A DNA stretch of 5,077 nucleotides from contig JAJZUK010000130.1 in the NCBI GenBank assembly GCA_021847125.1, forward strand, positions 1 to 5,077, read 5' to 3'. Below, piece after piece: positions 1-5,077 of this stretch (positions within the stretch are counted from its first letter, which is position 1; each line of letters starts with the position of its first letter). Source of the stretch: Pseudomonadota bacterium. GTDB taxonomy: Bacteria > Pseudomonadota > Gammaproteobacteria > Burkholderiales > SG8-39. Below the pieces are notes generated by a model. That model searched no databases. It saw only the letters and a list, made by a program, of their open reading frames with translations, and was not told the origin of the DNA. A program made the position numbers and the translations under genes.

Positions 1-1
1 C

Positions 2-1513
2 AAGTCCTATCCCTATCTGATGCTGAGCGGCCATGCCTATCCGCGCCTGGGTTTTCACCGCGGCGCGCTCGACGGCAAAAACCGCTATTTCGGCCCGTTC
101 CCGCACACCGGCGCCGTGCGCGAAAGCATACAGCTGCTGCAAAAAATCTTCCGCCTGCGCACCTGCGAGGATTCGGTGTTCCAGAACCGCTCCCGGCCCT
201 GCCTGCTGCACCAGATCCGGCGCTGCTCGGCACCCTGCGTGGGGCTGATCGACGGCGACAGCTATGCCGCCGATGCGAAAAATGCCGAGCTGTTCCTGCA
301 GGGGCGCGCGGACGACGTGCTGCAGGCTCTGGGCGAAAAAATGCGCGTGGCCGCGGAGCTGCAGCGCTACGAACAGGCTGCGTTTTACCGCGACCAGATC
401 CAGGCGCTGGCGACCATGCAGCACAAGCAGTACGCCGAAAGCAGCACGGGCGGCGACGCCGACATCATCGCCTGCGCCGAGGCCGCGGGCGCGGCCTGCG
501 TCAACCTGACCATGGTGCGCCAGGGCCGGCAGCTGGGCGACAAGAGCTTTTTTCCGCACCATGCCGAGGAGCGCAGCGCGCCCGAGGTGCTGCAGGCTTT
601 CCTCGCGCAGCATTACGTGAACCGGCAGGTGCCGGCGATCATCGTCGCCGGGGCGGAGTTCGACGCGCAGGAGATCGAGGCCGCGCTGGCGCAGCAGGCG
701 GGGCATGCGGTTCAGATCGTGGTGCGGCCGCAGGGGCAGCGCCGCGCCTGGCTCGAGATGGCGCAAAAGAACGCGCAGCTGGCGCTGGCGCAGCGCCTGT
801 CCGAGGCCAGCAACCAGGAGGCGCGGCTGGCCGCGCTGCGCGAGGCCCTGGCGCTGCCCGATACGGTTCAGCGTATCGAGTGCTTCGACATCAGTCATAC
901 CCAGGGCGAGGCGACTGTCGCCTCTTGCGTCGTCTATGACCGCTCGGAGATGCGCAAATCCGAATATCGACGCTACAACATCGCCGGCATACAGGCCGGG
1001 GACGACTATGCCGCCATGCGCTCGGTGCTGCAGCGCCGCTACGAGAAGATTTCGCGCGGGGAGGGCATCGTGCCCGACCTGATCCTGATCGACGGCGGCA
1101 AGGGACAGGTCGGCGTGGCGCGCGAGGTGCTGGCCGAGCTGGGTTTGAGCGACATTTATCTCTACGGCGTGGCCAAGGGCGAGGAGCGCAAGCCGGGCCT
1201 GGAACAGCTGATCTGCGCCGACGGCAGAAGCAGCATCCAGCTTGCGCGCGACAATCCGGGCCTGCATCTGATCCAGGCGATCCGCGACGAAGCGCACCGC
1301 TTCGCCATCACCGGGCATCGCGCGCGCCGCGGCAAGGCGCGCGTGACTTCGTCGCTGGAGGGCATCAGCGGCATCGGCGCGAAGCGGCGCAGGGAGCTGC
1401 TGGCGCGCTTCGGCGGCCTCAAGGGGGTGATCGGCGCGAGCATCGACGACTTGGCCCAGGTGCAGGGCATCAGCCGCAAGCTGGCCGAAAAAATTTACCG
1501 CGAGTTGCACTAA
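2..1513 (+). CDS. uvrC: UvrABC excinuclease subunit C, 5'-truncated by the window edge
   Basis: UvrC is the nuclease of nucleotide excision repair: recruited by UvrB bound to damaged DNA, it cuts on both sides of the lesion. The reading frame is open from base 2 (KSYP, equivalent to about residue 100 of the 610-residue E. coli protein), so the N-terminal GIY-YIG domain that makes the 3' incision is outside the window; 503 residues remain. Visible parts, in order: four cysteines at 164, 200, 224 and 236 with spacing 12-8-4, matching the [4Fe-4S] ligands known in E. coli UvrC (C154, C166, C174, C178); a UVR motif that binds UvrB, about 308-415; the RNase H-like nuclease that makes the 5' incision, with its catalytic residues Asp at 887 (FDISH), Asp at 1004 (GDDYAAM), Asp at 1091 (LILIDGGKGQ) and His at 1295 (RDEAHRFAI); and a C-terminal tandem helix-hairpin-helix, about 1349-1510. 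Nothing suggests a pseudogene. pgsA follows in the same direction, as in E. coli. Confidence 0.97.
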   Translation, partial: KSYPYLMLSGHAYPRLGFHRGALDGKNRYFGPFPHTGAVRESIQLLQKIFRLRTCEDSVFQNRSRPCLLHQIRRCSAPCVGLIDGDSYAADAKNAELFLQGRADDVLQALGEKMRVAAELQRYEQAAFYRDQIQALATMQHKQYAESSTGGDADIIACAEAAGAACVNLTMVRQGRQLGDKSFFPHHAEERSAPEVLQAFLAQHYVNRQVPAIIVAGAEFDAQEIEAALAQQAGHAVQIVVRPQGQRRAWLEMAQKNAQLALAQRLSEASNQEARLAALREALALPDTVQRIECFDISHTQGEATVASCVVYDRSEMRKSEYRRYNIAGIQAGDDYAAMRSVLQRRYEKISRGEGIVPDLILIDGGKGQVGVAREVLAELGLSDIYLYGVAKGEERKPGLEQLICADGRSSIQLARDNPGLHLIQAIRDEAHRFAITGHRARRGKARVTSSLEGISGIGAKRRRELLARFGGLKGVIGASIDDLAQVQGISRKLAEKIYRELH

Positions 1514-1627
1514 GCCGCGGCCGATTGAGGTATCTTGACGGCTGGTATTGCAACCCCGTGCGAGCGGCGGCCGGCGTTTCCGGGCGCGGCTGGCACGCGA
1601 GGTAGCCTGCATTCTTGGATATTCGCC

Positions 1628-2197
1628 ATGCGTTTCAATGTTCCGAATGCGCTCACCTGGATGCGCATTGTGATGATTCCGCTGTTCGTGGGCGTGTATT
1701 ATTTTCCGCCCACCTGGCTCACGCCGCCGCAGCAAAACCTGATCGCGACCGTCATTTTCACCGCTGCAGCGCTGACCGATCTGCTCGACGGCTATCTCGC
1801 GCGCAAGCTGAATCAGGTGTCGGCCTTCGGCGCTTTCCTCGATCCGGTCGCGGACAAGCTGATGGTCGCTGCGGCGCTGATCGTGCTGGTCGACCTCAAC
1901 CGGCTGAACGCGGTGATCGCGGTGATCATCATCGGCAGGGAAATCACCATTTCGGCGCTGCGCGAGTGGATGGCGCAACTGGGCGCGGGCAAAAGCGTCG
2001 CCGTATCCATGGTGGGCAAGGTCAAGACCGTGTCGCAGATGGTCGCGATCCCGATGCTGCTCTACCACGATGCCATCGGCGCGTTCCGGCCGCAGCCCGT
2101 GGGCACCGGGCTGATCCTGCTCGCGGCAGCGCTCACCCTGTGGTCCATGTTCTATTACCTCAAAATGGCCCTGCCCACGGTCATAAAACATGGTTGA
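1628..2197 (+). CDS. pgsA: CDP-diacylglycerol--glycerol-3-phosphate 3-phosphatidyltransferase
   Basis: This inner-membrane enzyme joins CDP-diacylglycerol to glycerol-3-phosphate, giving phosphatidylglycerol phosphate and CMP, the committed step to phosphatidylglycerol and cardiolipin. The 189-residue product has the full CDP-alcohol phosphatidyltransferase signature D-x2-DG-x2-AR-x8-G-x3-D-x3-D: D51, D54, G55, A58, R59, G68, D72, D76. It also has the family-typical GREITISALREWMAQLG stretch. Hydrophobic segments near residues 7-26, 36-50, 77-90, 96-106, 137-148 and 160-179 fit a multi-pass protein. I chose the ATG at 1628 because MRFNVPNALTWMRI aligns with the start of E. coli PgsA (MQFNIPTLLTLFR) and the length is close to that protein's; a weak GGA lies 8 bases upstream (1617-1619). 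The frame is open upstream to a TTG at 1535, but those 31 codons look noncoding. It lies 114 bases after uvrC and is probably cotranscribed, though a promoter in the gap cannot be excluded. Its TGA stop lies inside the -35 box of the tRNA promoter. Confidence 0.96.
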   Translation: MRFNVPNALTWMRIVMIPLFVGVYYFPPTWLTPPQQNLIATVIFTAAALTDLLDGYLARKLNQVSAFGAFLDPVADKLMVAAALIVLVDLNRLNAVIAVIIIGREITISALREWMAQLGAGKSVAVSMVGKVKTVSQMVAIPMLLYHDAIGAFRPQPVGTGLILLAAALTLWSMFYYLKMALPTVIKHG

Positions 2198-2223
2198 TCC
2201 CCGAGGCAAAACCCCGGTATAAT
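2194..2223 (+). promoter_or_regulatory. Sigma-70-type promoter of the tRNA-Gly/tRNA-Cys unit
   Basis: A -35 box TTGATC (2194-2199) and a perfect -10 box TATAAT (2218-2223) are separated by 18 bases. Transcription would start about 2229-2232, only 4-7 bases before the mature 5' end of tRNA-Gly, which is usual for tRNA genes. The -35 box contains the pgsA TGA stop (2195-2197), so the promoter is packed into the end of the coding sequence. The bases after the -10 box (TCGCATC) are moderately GC-rich; stringent control of tRNA promoters depends on this region, but that control is inferred here, not shown. Confidence 0.85.
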
Positions 2224-2235
2224 TCGCATCCTCTT

Positions 2236-2311
2236 GCGGCAGTAGCTCAGTTGGTAGAGCGCAACCTTGCCAAGGTTGAGGTCGAGAGTTCGAGACTCTT
2301 CTGCCGCTCCA
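2236..2311 (+). tRNA. tRNA-Gly (anticodon GCC)
   Basis: A complete 76-base cloverleaf. The acceptor stem GCGGCAG (2236-2242) pairs fully with CTGCCGC (2301-2307). The D stem is GCTC/GAGC (2245-2248, 2257-2260). The anticodon stem CAACC/GGTTG (2262-2266, 2274-2278) encloses loop TTGCCAA, with anticodon GCC at 2269-2271, which reads GGC and GGU. The variable loop is AGGTC. The T stem GAGAG/CTCTT closes on one G-T wobble and carries loop TTCGAGA. The discriminator is T (2308) and the CCA end is encoded (2309-2311). It corresponds to glyW, found downstream of pgsA in E. coli, and is the first gene of a two-tRNA transcript. Confidence 0.98.
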
Positions 2312-2326
2312 AGATTCAAAGGGAAG

Positions 2327-2362
2327 GCGCGTAACAGCCTGCGGCGCAGGCCGCAGGCGCGC
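2327..2362 (+). other. Nested GC-rich hairpin in the inter-tRNA spacer
   Basis: The 98-base spacer between the two tRNAs (2312-2409) holds an inverted repeat: CCTGCGGC (2338-2345), loop GCAG (2346-2349), GCCGCAGG (2350-2357). This is a perfect 8-base-pair stem, extendable to 9 through G2337-C2358. An alternative outer helix GCGCG (2327-2331) with CGCGC (2358-2362) would stack on it, leaving TAACAG unpaired on the 5' side. No T run follows, so it is not a classical intrinsic terminator. It may guide processing of the tRNA precursor or protect the 3' end of the upstream tRNA; the role is inferred. A smaller hairpin, GCGCC/GGCGC (2384-2388, 2394-2398), lies just before tRNA-Cys. Confidence 0.6.
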
Positions 2363-2409
2363 TCCCCGTTCCAGATTGCCGCAGCGCCTGGCTGGCGCGC
2401 GCTCTATAC

Positions 2410-2483
2410 GGCTGGGTGGCAGAGTGGTCATGCAGCGGCCTGCAAAGCCGTGTACGCCGGTTCGATTCCGACCCCAGCCTCCA
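2410..2483 (+). tRNA. tRNA-Cys (anticodon GCA)
   Basis: A complete 74-base tRNA. The acceptor stem GGCTGGG (2410-2416) pairs fully with CCCAGCC (2473-2479). The D stem is a short GCA/TGC (2419-2421, 2431-2433), as is usual for bacterial tRNA-Cys. The anticodon stem GCGGC/GCCGT (2435-2439, 2447-2451) encloses loop CTGCAAA, with anticodon GCA at 2442-2444, which reads UGC and UGU. The variable loop is four bases (GTAC). The T stem GCCGG/CCGAC (2456-2460, 2468-2472) has a C-A mismatch at the second pair (2457/2471). The T loop is TTCGATT, the discriminator is T (2480) and CCA is encoded (2481-2483). It corresponds to cysT after glyW in E. coli, where a tRNA-Leu follows; none is found here. Confidence 0.96.
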
Positions 2484-2565
2484 GTTTCCCACCTCGCGCA
2501 ATCCACCTGAGTCAACAGGATCGGCCCGAGCAGCGTACAACGCATTGTCGCCCGGTGCGGCGCGT
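2484..2565. other. Convergent intergenic gap with no recognisable terminator
   Basis: These 82 bases separate the 3' end of tRNA-Cys from the stop codon of the convergent kinase gene. I find no third tRNA, no open frame of note and no GC hairpin followed by a T run on either strand. The best inverted repeat is a 4-base ACAA/TTGT near 2537-2548, too weak to call. Both transcripts therefore lack a visible intrinsic terminator here and may depend on Rho or run into each other. Confidence 0.5.
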
Positions 2566-5001
2566 TCAGGCCGATTGGCGAACTGCCAGCACAGCCTGAT
2601 TACGCAAGGTGCGCAGGAGCTTGATCTCGTCTTCCTCAATCCTGACGGAGTTCGCGCGGGCGGCATCGGCGTAGATCATGCCGAACGGCTTGTCCTTGGC
2701 GACGATCGGAAACAGGAGAAACGCCCCCGCCGAAAACGCCTTGCGGTACCACTGCGGGATGCGCGCCGCAATCTTGGGGTCGCCGGTATCGCTGATGAAT
2801 ACGTCGATGTTCCTCTGCAGCGCGACGTGAAACACATCCGGCATGAAATCAAGGGGGAAATGAAACTGCTCGACCAGGGTATCGATGCCATCGCCCAGTC
2901 CGAACCGCCCCGTCATGGCCGCGCTCCTGGAGTCGCGCAGGGCGAAGATCACATGATCGAAGCAGATGCCGGTATAGATCGTCTCGATGATGATGCGCAG
3001 GATGTCGTTCAGGCTGCTCCCTTCAACCATGGCATTGGTGATGTCCTGTATTCCTCCGGAAAGCACGTCCTTGTTCAGCCGAGCGCGTTCCCGCAGCGGC
3101 TCGGACTGCGCGGTCGCCACGCTGTGCAAGCCCATGCGCATGGTCTTCTCGATGTCCTCGGCTTGCGCTTGCGGGGGCGGCAAGAGTTGAGTGACATCGG
3201 TGCCGGCTTCGTTCGACGCTTCCTGCAGCATGCCGAGCCTAGCGGCGATGTTCTGGTCGAGTTTCCACCCTACCGCCACGGTGTATTCTTTGAACTTTTC
3301 CAGAGAGCGGAGGAACATGCCCTGGGCCGCATCCGGATTCAGCTTCAGCCGGCTTTTGTATTTTTCCAGCGCCTCGGCGGAGCGTTTCTTTTGCTCCCCC
3401 GGATCGCCGGTCACCACCGCGGCGGACAGGTCGGTTGCCATGCACGCGATCAGGCGCGTGATCTCGTCCGGATTGGAGCGCCCGCGCGGCGCATTGTGCG
3501 ACGGATTCTTGTCCATGCTGCCGATGATTTTCTGCGGAAATCCCCATGATTTCGCGACTCCCTGGCCGAGCTCGGTGTAACTCGCGCCGAGCACTTTCCT
3601 CGAGATTCGTTCTTCGTCGGCTCCGCCCAGCGCAAAGAGTTTTCTGATTTCCTCGGTTTCCTCGGGGAAATAGTAGATCGACAGCAAGCGTCCGAGGTTG
3701 TGCATCATGGCGCAGACAAATGTTTCTTCAGCGTTGGCGTAGCCTTGGGAAATGCAGATCTCCTTCGCGATCGCCCCGCCGAGGATCGCCTGCACGCACT
3801 CGGCCATCAGATCCTGCGCCTGGTTGCGGTCCTTCAGATGGTCGAAAAGCAGCAGGCCCAGAACGATATTGCGGATGGTGTCGAAACCGAGTCGGTAGAC
3901 TGCGCCGGAAATCGTGCTGATGTTGCCGCGGCCCGACGGGTTGTAATAACTGGAATTGGCGAGCTTGATGATCTTGTTGGTGAGCGCGAAATCCTTGAGC
4001 ACCGCGTTCGTCAGCGTGGTAACGCTGCCGCTATCGGAAAAGATGATGTTGTTGACGTTGGATATGGACTCCGACATCGCCGGAAATTCTTTTTTCAACT
4101 TGATCCGGCGCAGCAGAAATTCCACGGTGCCCTGGCCTTCGGCTGCGGCAGGCTTGCCCGATCCGGAATCGGCGGCCCGCAGCAGGGCCTCCTTCATTTC
4201 CACCACCGACTCGTAGCGCGCCTGCGGATCCTTGGCCATGGCTGTCAACAGCCATGCGACTATCTTCTCGCTCAGACCGGGGCCCTTTGGCAGAACAATG
4301 GGATCGTTGACGATCTTCAGCAGCAGCTGATCGATGCTGCCACCATTGCCTCCGAAGACGCGCTGGCCGGTCAGCATTTCGCAAAACACCAGCCCCGCGG
4401 CGAATATATCGGTCTTGGCGGAATACTGCTTTTTCTCGATGTATTCGGGCGCCATGTAGGCAGGGGTGCCGACCAGATCCTCGTCGACGCCGACATGGAC
4501 TCCTTCGAGCCAGCTGACGCGATTCCTGGAGGCGGCGCCGAAATCCATGATGCGCGGCATGCCATCGCTGCTTAGAATGATGTTCGCGGGCTTGATGTCC
4601 CGGTGCAGCACGCCGTGTTCGTGGGCATGGGCCAGGCCGTCCAGGACCTGTGCCGCGATTTTCAGGGCGCGTTCGGTCGGCAGTGCGCCGCCGCGCCTGA
4701 TCAGCGCGTCGAGGGTCTCGCCGGTGACGTATTCGAAGACGAGGTAGGGGGTACCGTAACAATCGCCGGCTTCGAACACCGGTACGATACAGGGGTGCTG
4801 CAAGGCGCTGACGGCGCGCGCTTCGTGCAGCAGAATCTGCATCTCGTCACCGGTCGCTGCCGTCAGTGTCTTGATCGCCACCTGGCGCTTCAGTTTCGGG
4901 TCGTGCGCGAGGTAAACGATGCCCTGTCCGCCTTCGCCCAGGACTTGCCTGATCTCGAATCGGTCGATTTTGCTTACATCTGCTTCCAGTACGACACCCA
5001 T
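2566..5001 (-). CDS. Serine/threonine protein kinase with HDOD and GAF domains
   Basis: An 811-residue, apparently cytoplasmic signalling protein; no signal peptide or membrane segment is visible. Residues about 14-275 form a Hanks-type Ser/Thr kinase with every key element: glycine loop LGEGGQGIVY (21-30), VAIK lysine K44, helix-C glutamate E60, HRDIKPAN (133-140; catalytic D135, N140), DFG (153-155), activation-segment GTPAYMAPE (178-186), D198 and R262. It should be an active RD-type kinase. Residues about 293-500 match the HDOD domain (LTNKIIKLANSSYYNP, ISGAVYRLGFDTIRNIV, MMHNLGRLLSIYYFPEE). Where HD hydrolases have the HD pair it has H434-N435, as expected for this nonenzymatic family. 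A helical linker follows, then a GAF-like domain, about 645-808 (LNDILRIIIETIYTGICFDHVIFALRD, FLLFPIVAKDKPFGMIYADAA). Substrate, ligand and pathway are unknown; HDOD proteins often act as scaffolds in bacterial signalling. The ATG at 5001 places the glycine loop at residue 21, as is common, but its only purine-rich site (GGGGGAG) ends 15 bases upstream, and the frame stays open to the window edge without another ATG, GTG or TTG. The gene converges on the tRNA unit, with no operon partner visible. Confidence 0.93.
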   Translation of the reverse strand: MGVVLEADVSKIDRFEIRQVLGEGGQGIVYLAHDPKLKRQVAIKTLTAATGDEMQILLHEARAVSALQHPCIVPVFEAGDCYGTPYLVFEYVTGETLDALIRRGGALPTERALKIAAQVLDGLAHAHEHGVLHRDIKPANIILSSDGMPRIMDFGAASRNRVSWLEGVHVGVDEDLVGTPAYMAPEYIEKKQYSAKTDIFAAGLVFCEMLTGQRVFGGNGGSIDQLLLKIVNDPIVLPKGPGLSEKIVAWLLTAMAKDPQARYESVVEMKEALLRAADSGSGKPAAAEGQGTVEFLLRRIKLKKEFPAMSESISNVNNIIFSDSGSVTTLTNAVLKDFALTNKIIKLANSSYYNPSGRGNISTISGAVYRLGFDTIRNIVLGLLLFDHLKDRNQAQDLMAECVQAILGGAIAKEICISQGYANAEETFVCAMMHNLGRLLSIYYFPEETEEIRKLFALGGADEERISRKVLGASYTELGQGVAKSWGFPQKIIGSMDKNPSHNAPRGRSNPDEITRLIACMATDLSAAVVTGDPGEQKKRSAEALEKYKSRLKLNPDAAQGMFLRSLEKFKEYTVAVGWKLDQNIAARLGMLQEASNEAGTDVTQLLPPPQAQAEDIEKTMRMGLHSVATAQSEPLRERARLNKDVLSGGIQDITNAMVEGSSLNDILRIIIETIYTGICFDHVIFALRDSRSAAMTGRFGLGDGIDTLVEQFHFPLDFMPDVFHVALQRNIDVFISDTGDPKIAARIPQWYRKAFSAGAFLLFPIVAKDKPFGMIYADAARANSVRIEEDEIKLLRTLRNQAVLAVRQSA

Positions 5002-5029
5002 AGACGGCCGCCCGCACTCCCCCGGTACA

Positions 5030-5067
5030 ACTATAACGTCGGCAAGTGTGGGGAACTTGAGCCGATG
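5030..5067 (-). promoter_or_regulatory. Possible promoter and dyad upstream of the kinase gene
   Basis: On the minus strand, TATAGT (5035-5030) resembles a -10 box 28 bases before the kinase ATG, but no good -35 box lies 16-18 bases further upstream. Overlapping that area is an imperfect inverted repeat: CGTCGGCAAGT (5037-5047), a 7-base centre (5048-5054) and ACTTG plus CCGATG (5055-5059, 5062-5067), giving 10 Watson-Crick pairs, one G-T and a 2-base bulge. Its position would suit an operator for an activator or repressor. Both calls are tentative because the region is cut by the window edge. Confidence 0.3.
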
Positions 5068-5077
5068 GAGATCGGAA

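Noticed and set aside
1590..1610. Sigma-54-like element (CTGGCACG then GC) upstream of pgsA
   Set aside because: The GG half is good, but the nearest GC pairs are not at the required 10-base spacing and no TTGC half is present.
1535..1627. In-frame N-terminal extension of PgsA from a TTG codon
   Set aside because: The 31 extra residues do not resemble a PgsA N-terminus, while the ATG at 1628 aligns directly with the known protein start.
1615..2334. Plus-strand open frame of 239 codons across pgsA and tRNA-Gly
   Set aside because: It is out of frame with pgsA, reads through a tRNA gene, and has no hydrophobic or domain pattern.
2470..2565. tRNA-Cys 3' end as an integration (att) site for an island carrying the kinase gene
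   Set aside because: There is no integrase and no direct repeat of the tRNA 3' end in the window.
2416..3549. Long plus-strand open frame of 377 codons antisense to the kinase gene
   Set aside because: It overlaps tRNA-Cys and runs opposite to a frame with clear kinase, HDOD and GAF domains. Its translation has no recognisable domain and reads like a mirror of GC-rich codons.
3700..4575. Plus-strand open frame of 291 codons antisense to the kinase gene
   Set aside because: It lies opposite the kinase and HDOD coding region, has no recognisable domain, and its low-complexity composition is typical of antisense shadow frames.
5037..5060. Sigma-28-like (FliA) element on the minus strand upstream of the kinase (TCAAGTTC and GCCGACGT)
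   Set aside because: Spacing between the halves is about two bases short of the known consensus and the -10 half diverges at its end, so it may be chance.
5065..5077. ATG at the right edge as the start of a divergent plus-strand gene
   Set aside because: Only four codons are visible and the G-rich stretch upstream is poorly spaced, so it cannot be supported from this window.

Overview
The window looks like a GC-rich proteobacterial chromosome segment, most likely from a betaproteobacterium. This rests on the gene order uvrC, pgsA, tRNA-Gly(GCC), tRNA-Cys(GCA), which matches the uvrC-pgsA-glyW-cysT order of E. coli and relatives, on the close resemblance of UvrC and PgsA to their proteobacterial homologues, and on a kinase-HDOD-GAF protein of a kind I associate with betaproteobacteria. 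The genus cannot be read from the sequence. I see no mobile element, CRISPR array, integrase or rRNA.

Layout, left to right. Positions 2-1513 (+) hold the 3' five-sixths of uvrC, the nucleotide-excision-repair nuclease; its N-terminal GIY-YIG nuclease domain lies outside the window. After a 114-base gap, pgsA (1628-2197, +) encodes the enzyme that commits CDP-diacylglycerol to phosphatidylglycerol synthesis. A strong sigma-70-type promoter overlaps the pgsA stop codon and drives a small tRNA unit: tRNA-Gly (2236-2311), a 98-base spacer with a stable nested hairpin, and tRNA-Cys (2410-2483). The leuZ-type tRNA-Leu that follows in E. coli is absent.

The right half is one convergent gene (5001-2566, -) for an 811-residue signalling protein. 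It has a complete Hanks-type Ser/Thr kinase, then an HDOD domain, then a C-terminal GAF domain. Kinase residues are all present, while the HDOD module lacks the HD metal ligands, so the protein probably transmits signals by phosphorylation with HDOD and GAF as regulatory or scaffold modules. Its substrate and ligand are unknown. An imperfect dyad sits just upstream of its start.

Most of the window is ordinary core genome. The least characterised item is the kinase-HDOD-GAF protein. Smaller points of interest are the tRNA promoter embedded in the pgsA stop, the inter-tRNA hairpin and a mismatch in the tRNA-Cys T stem.
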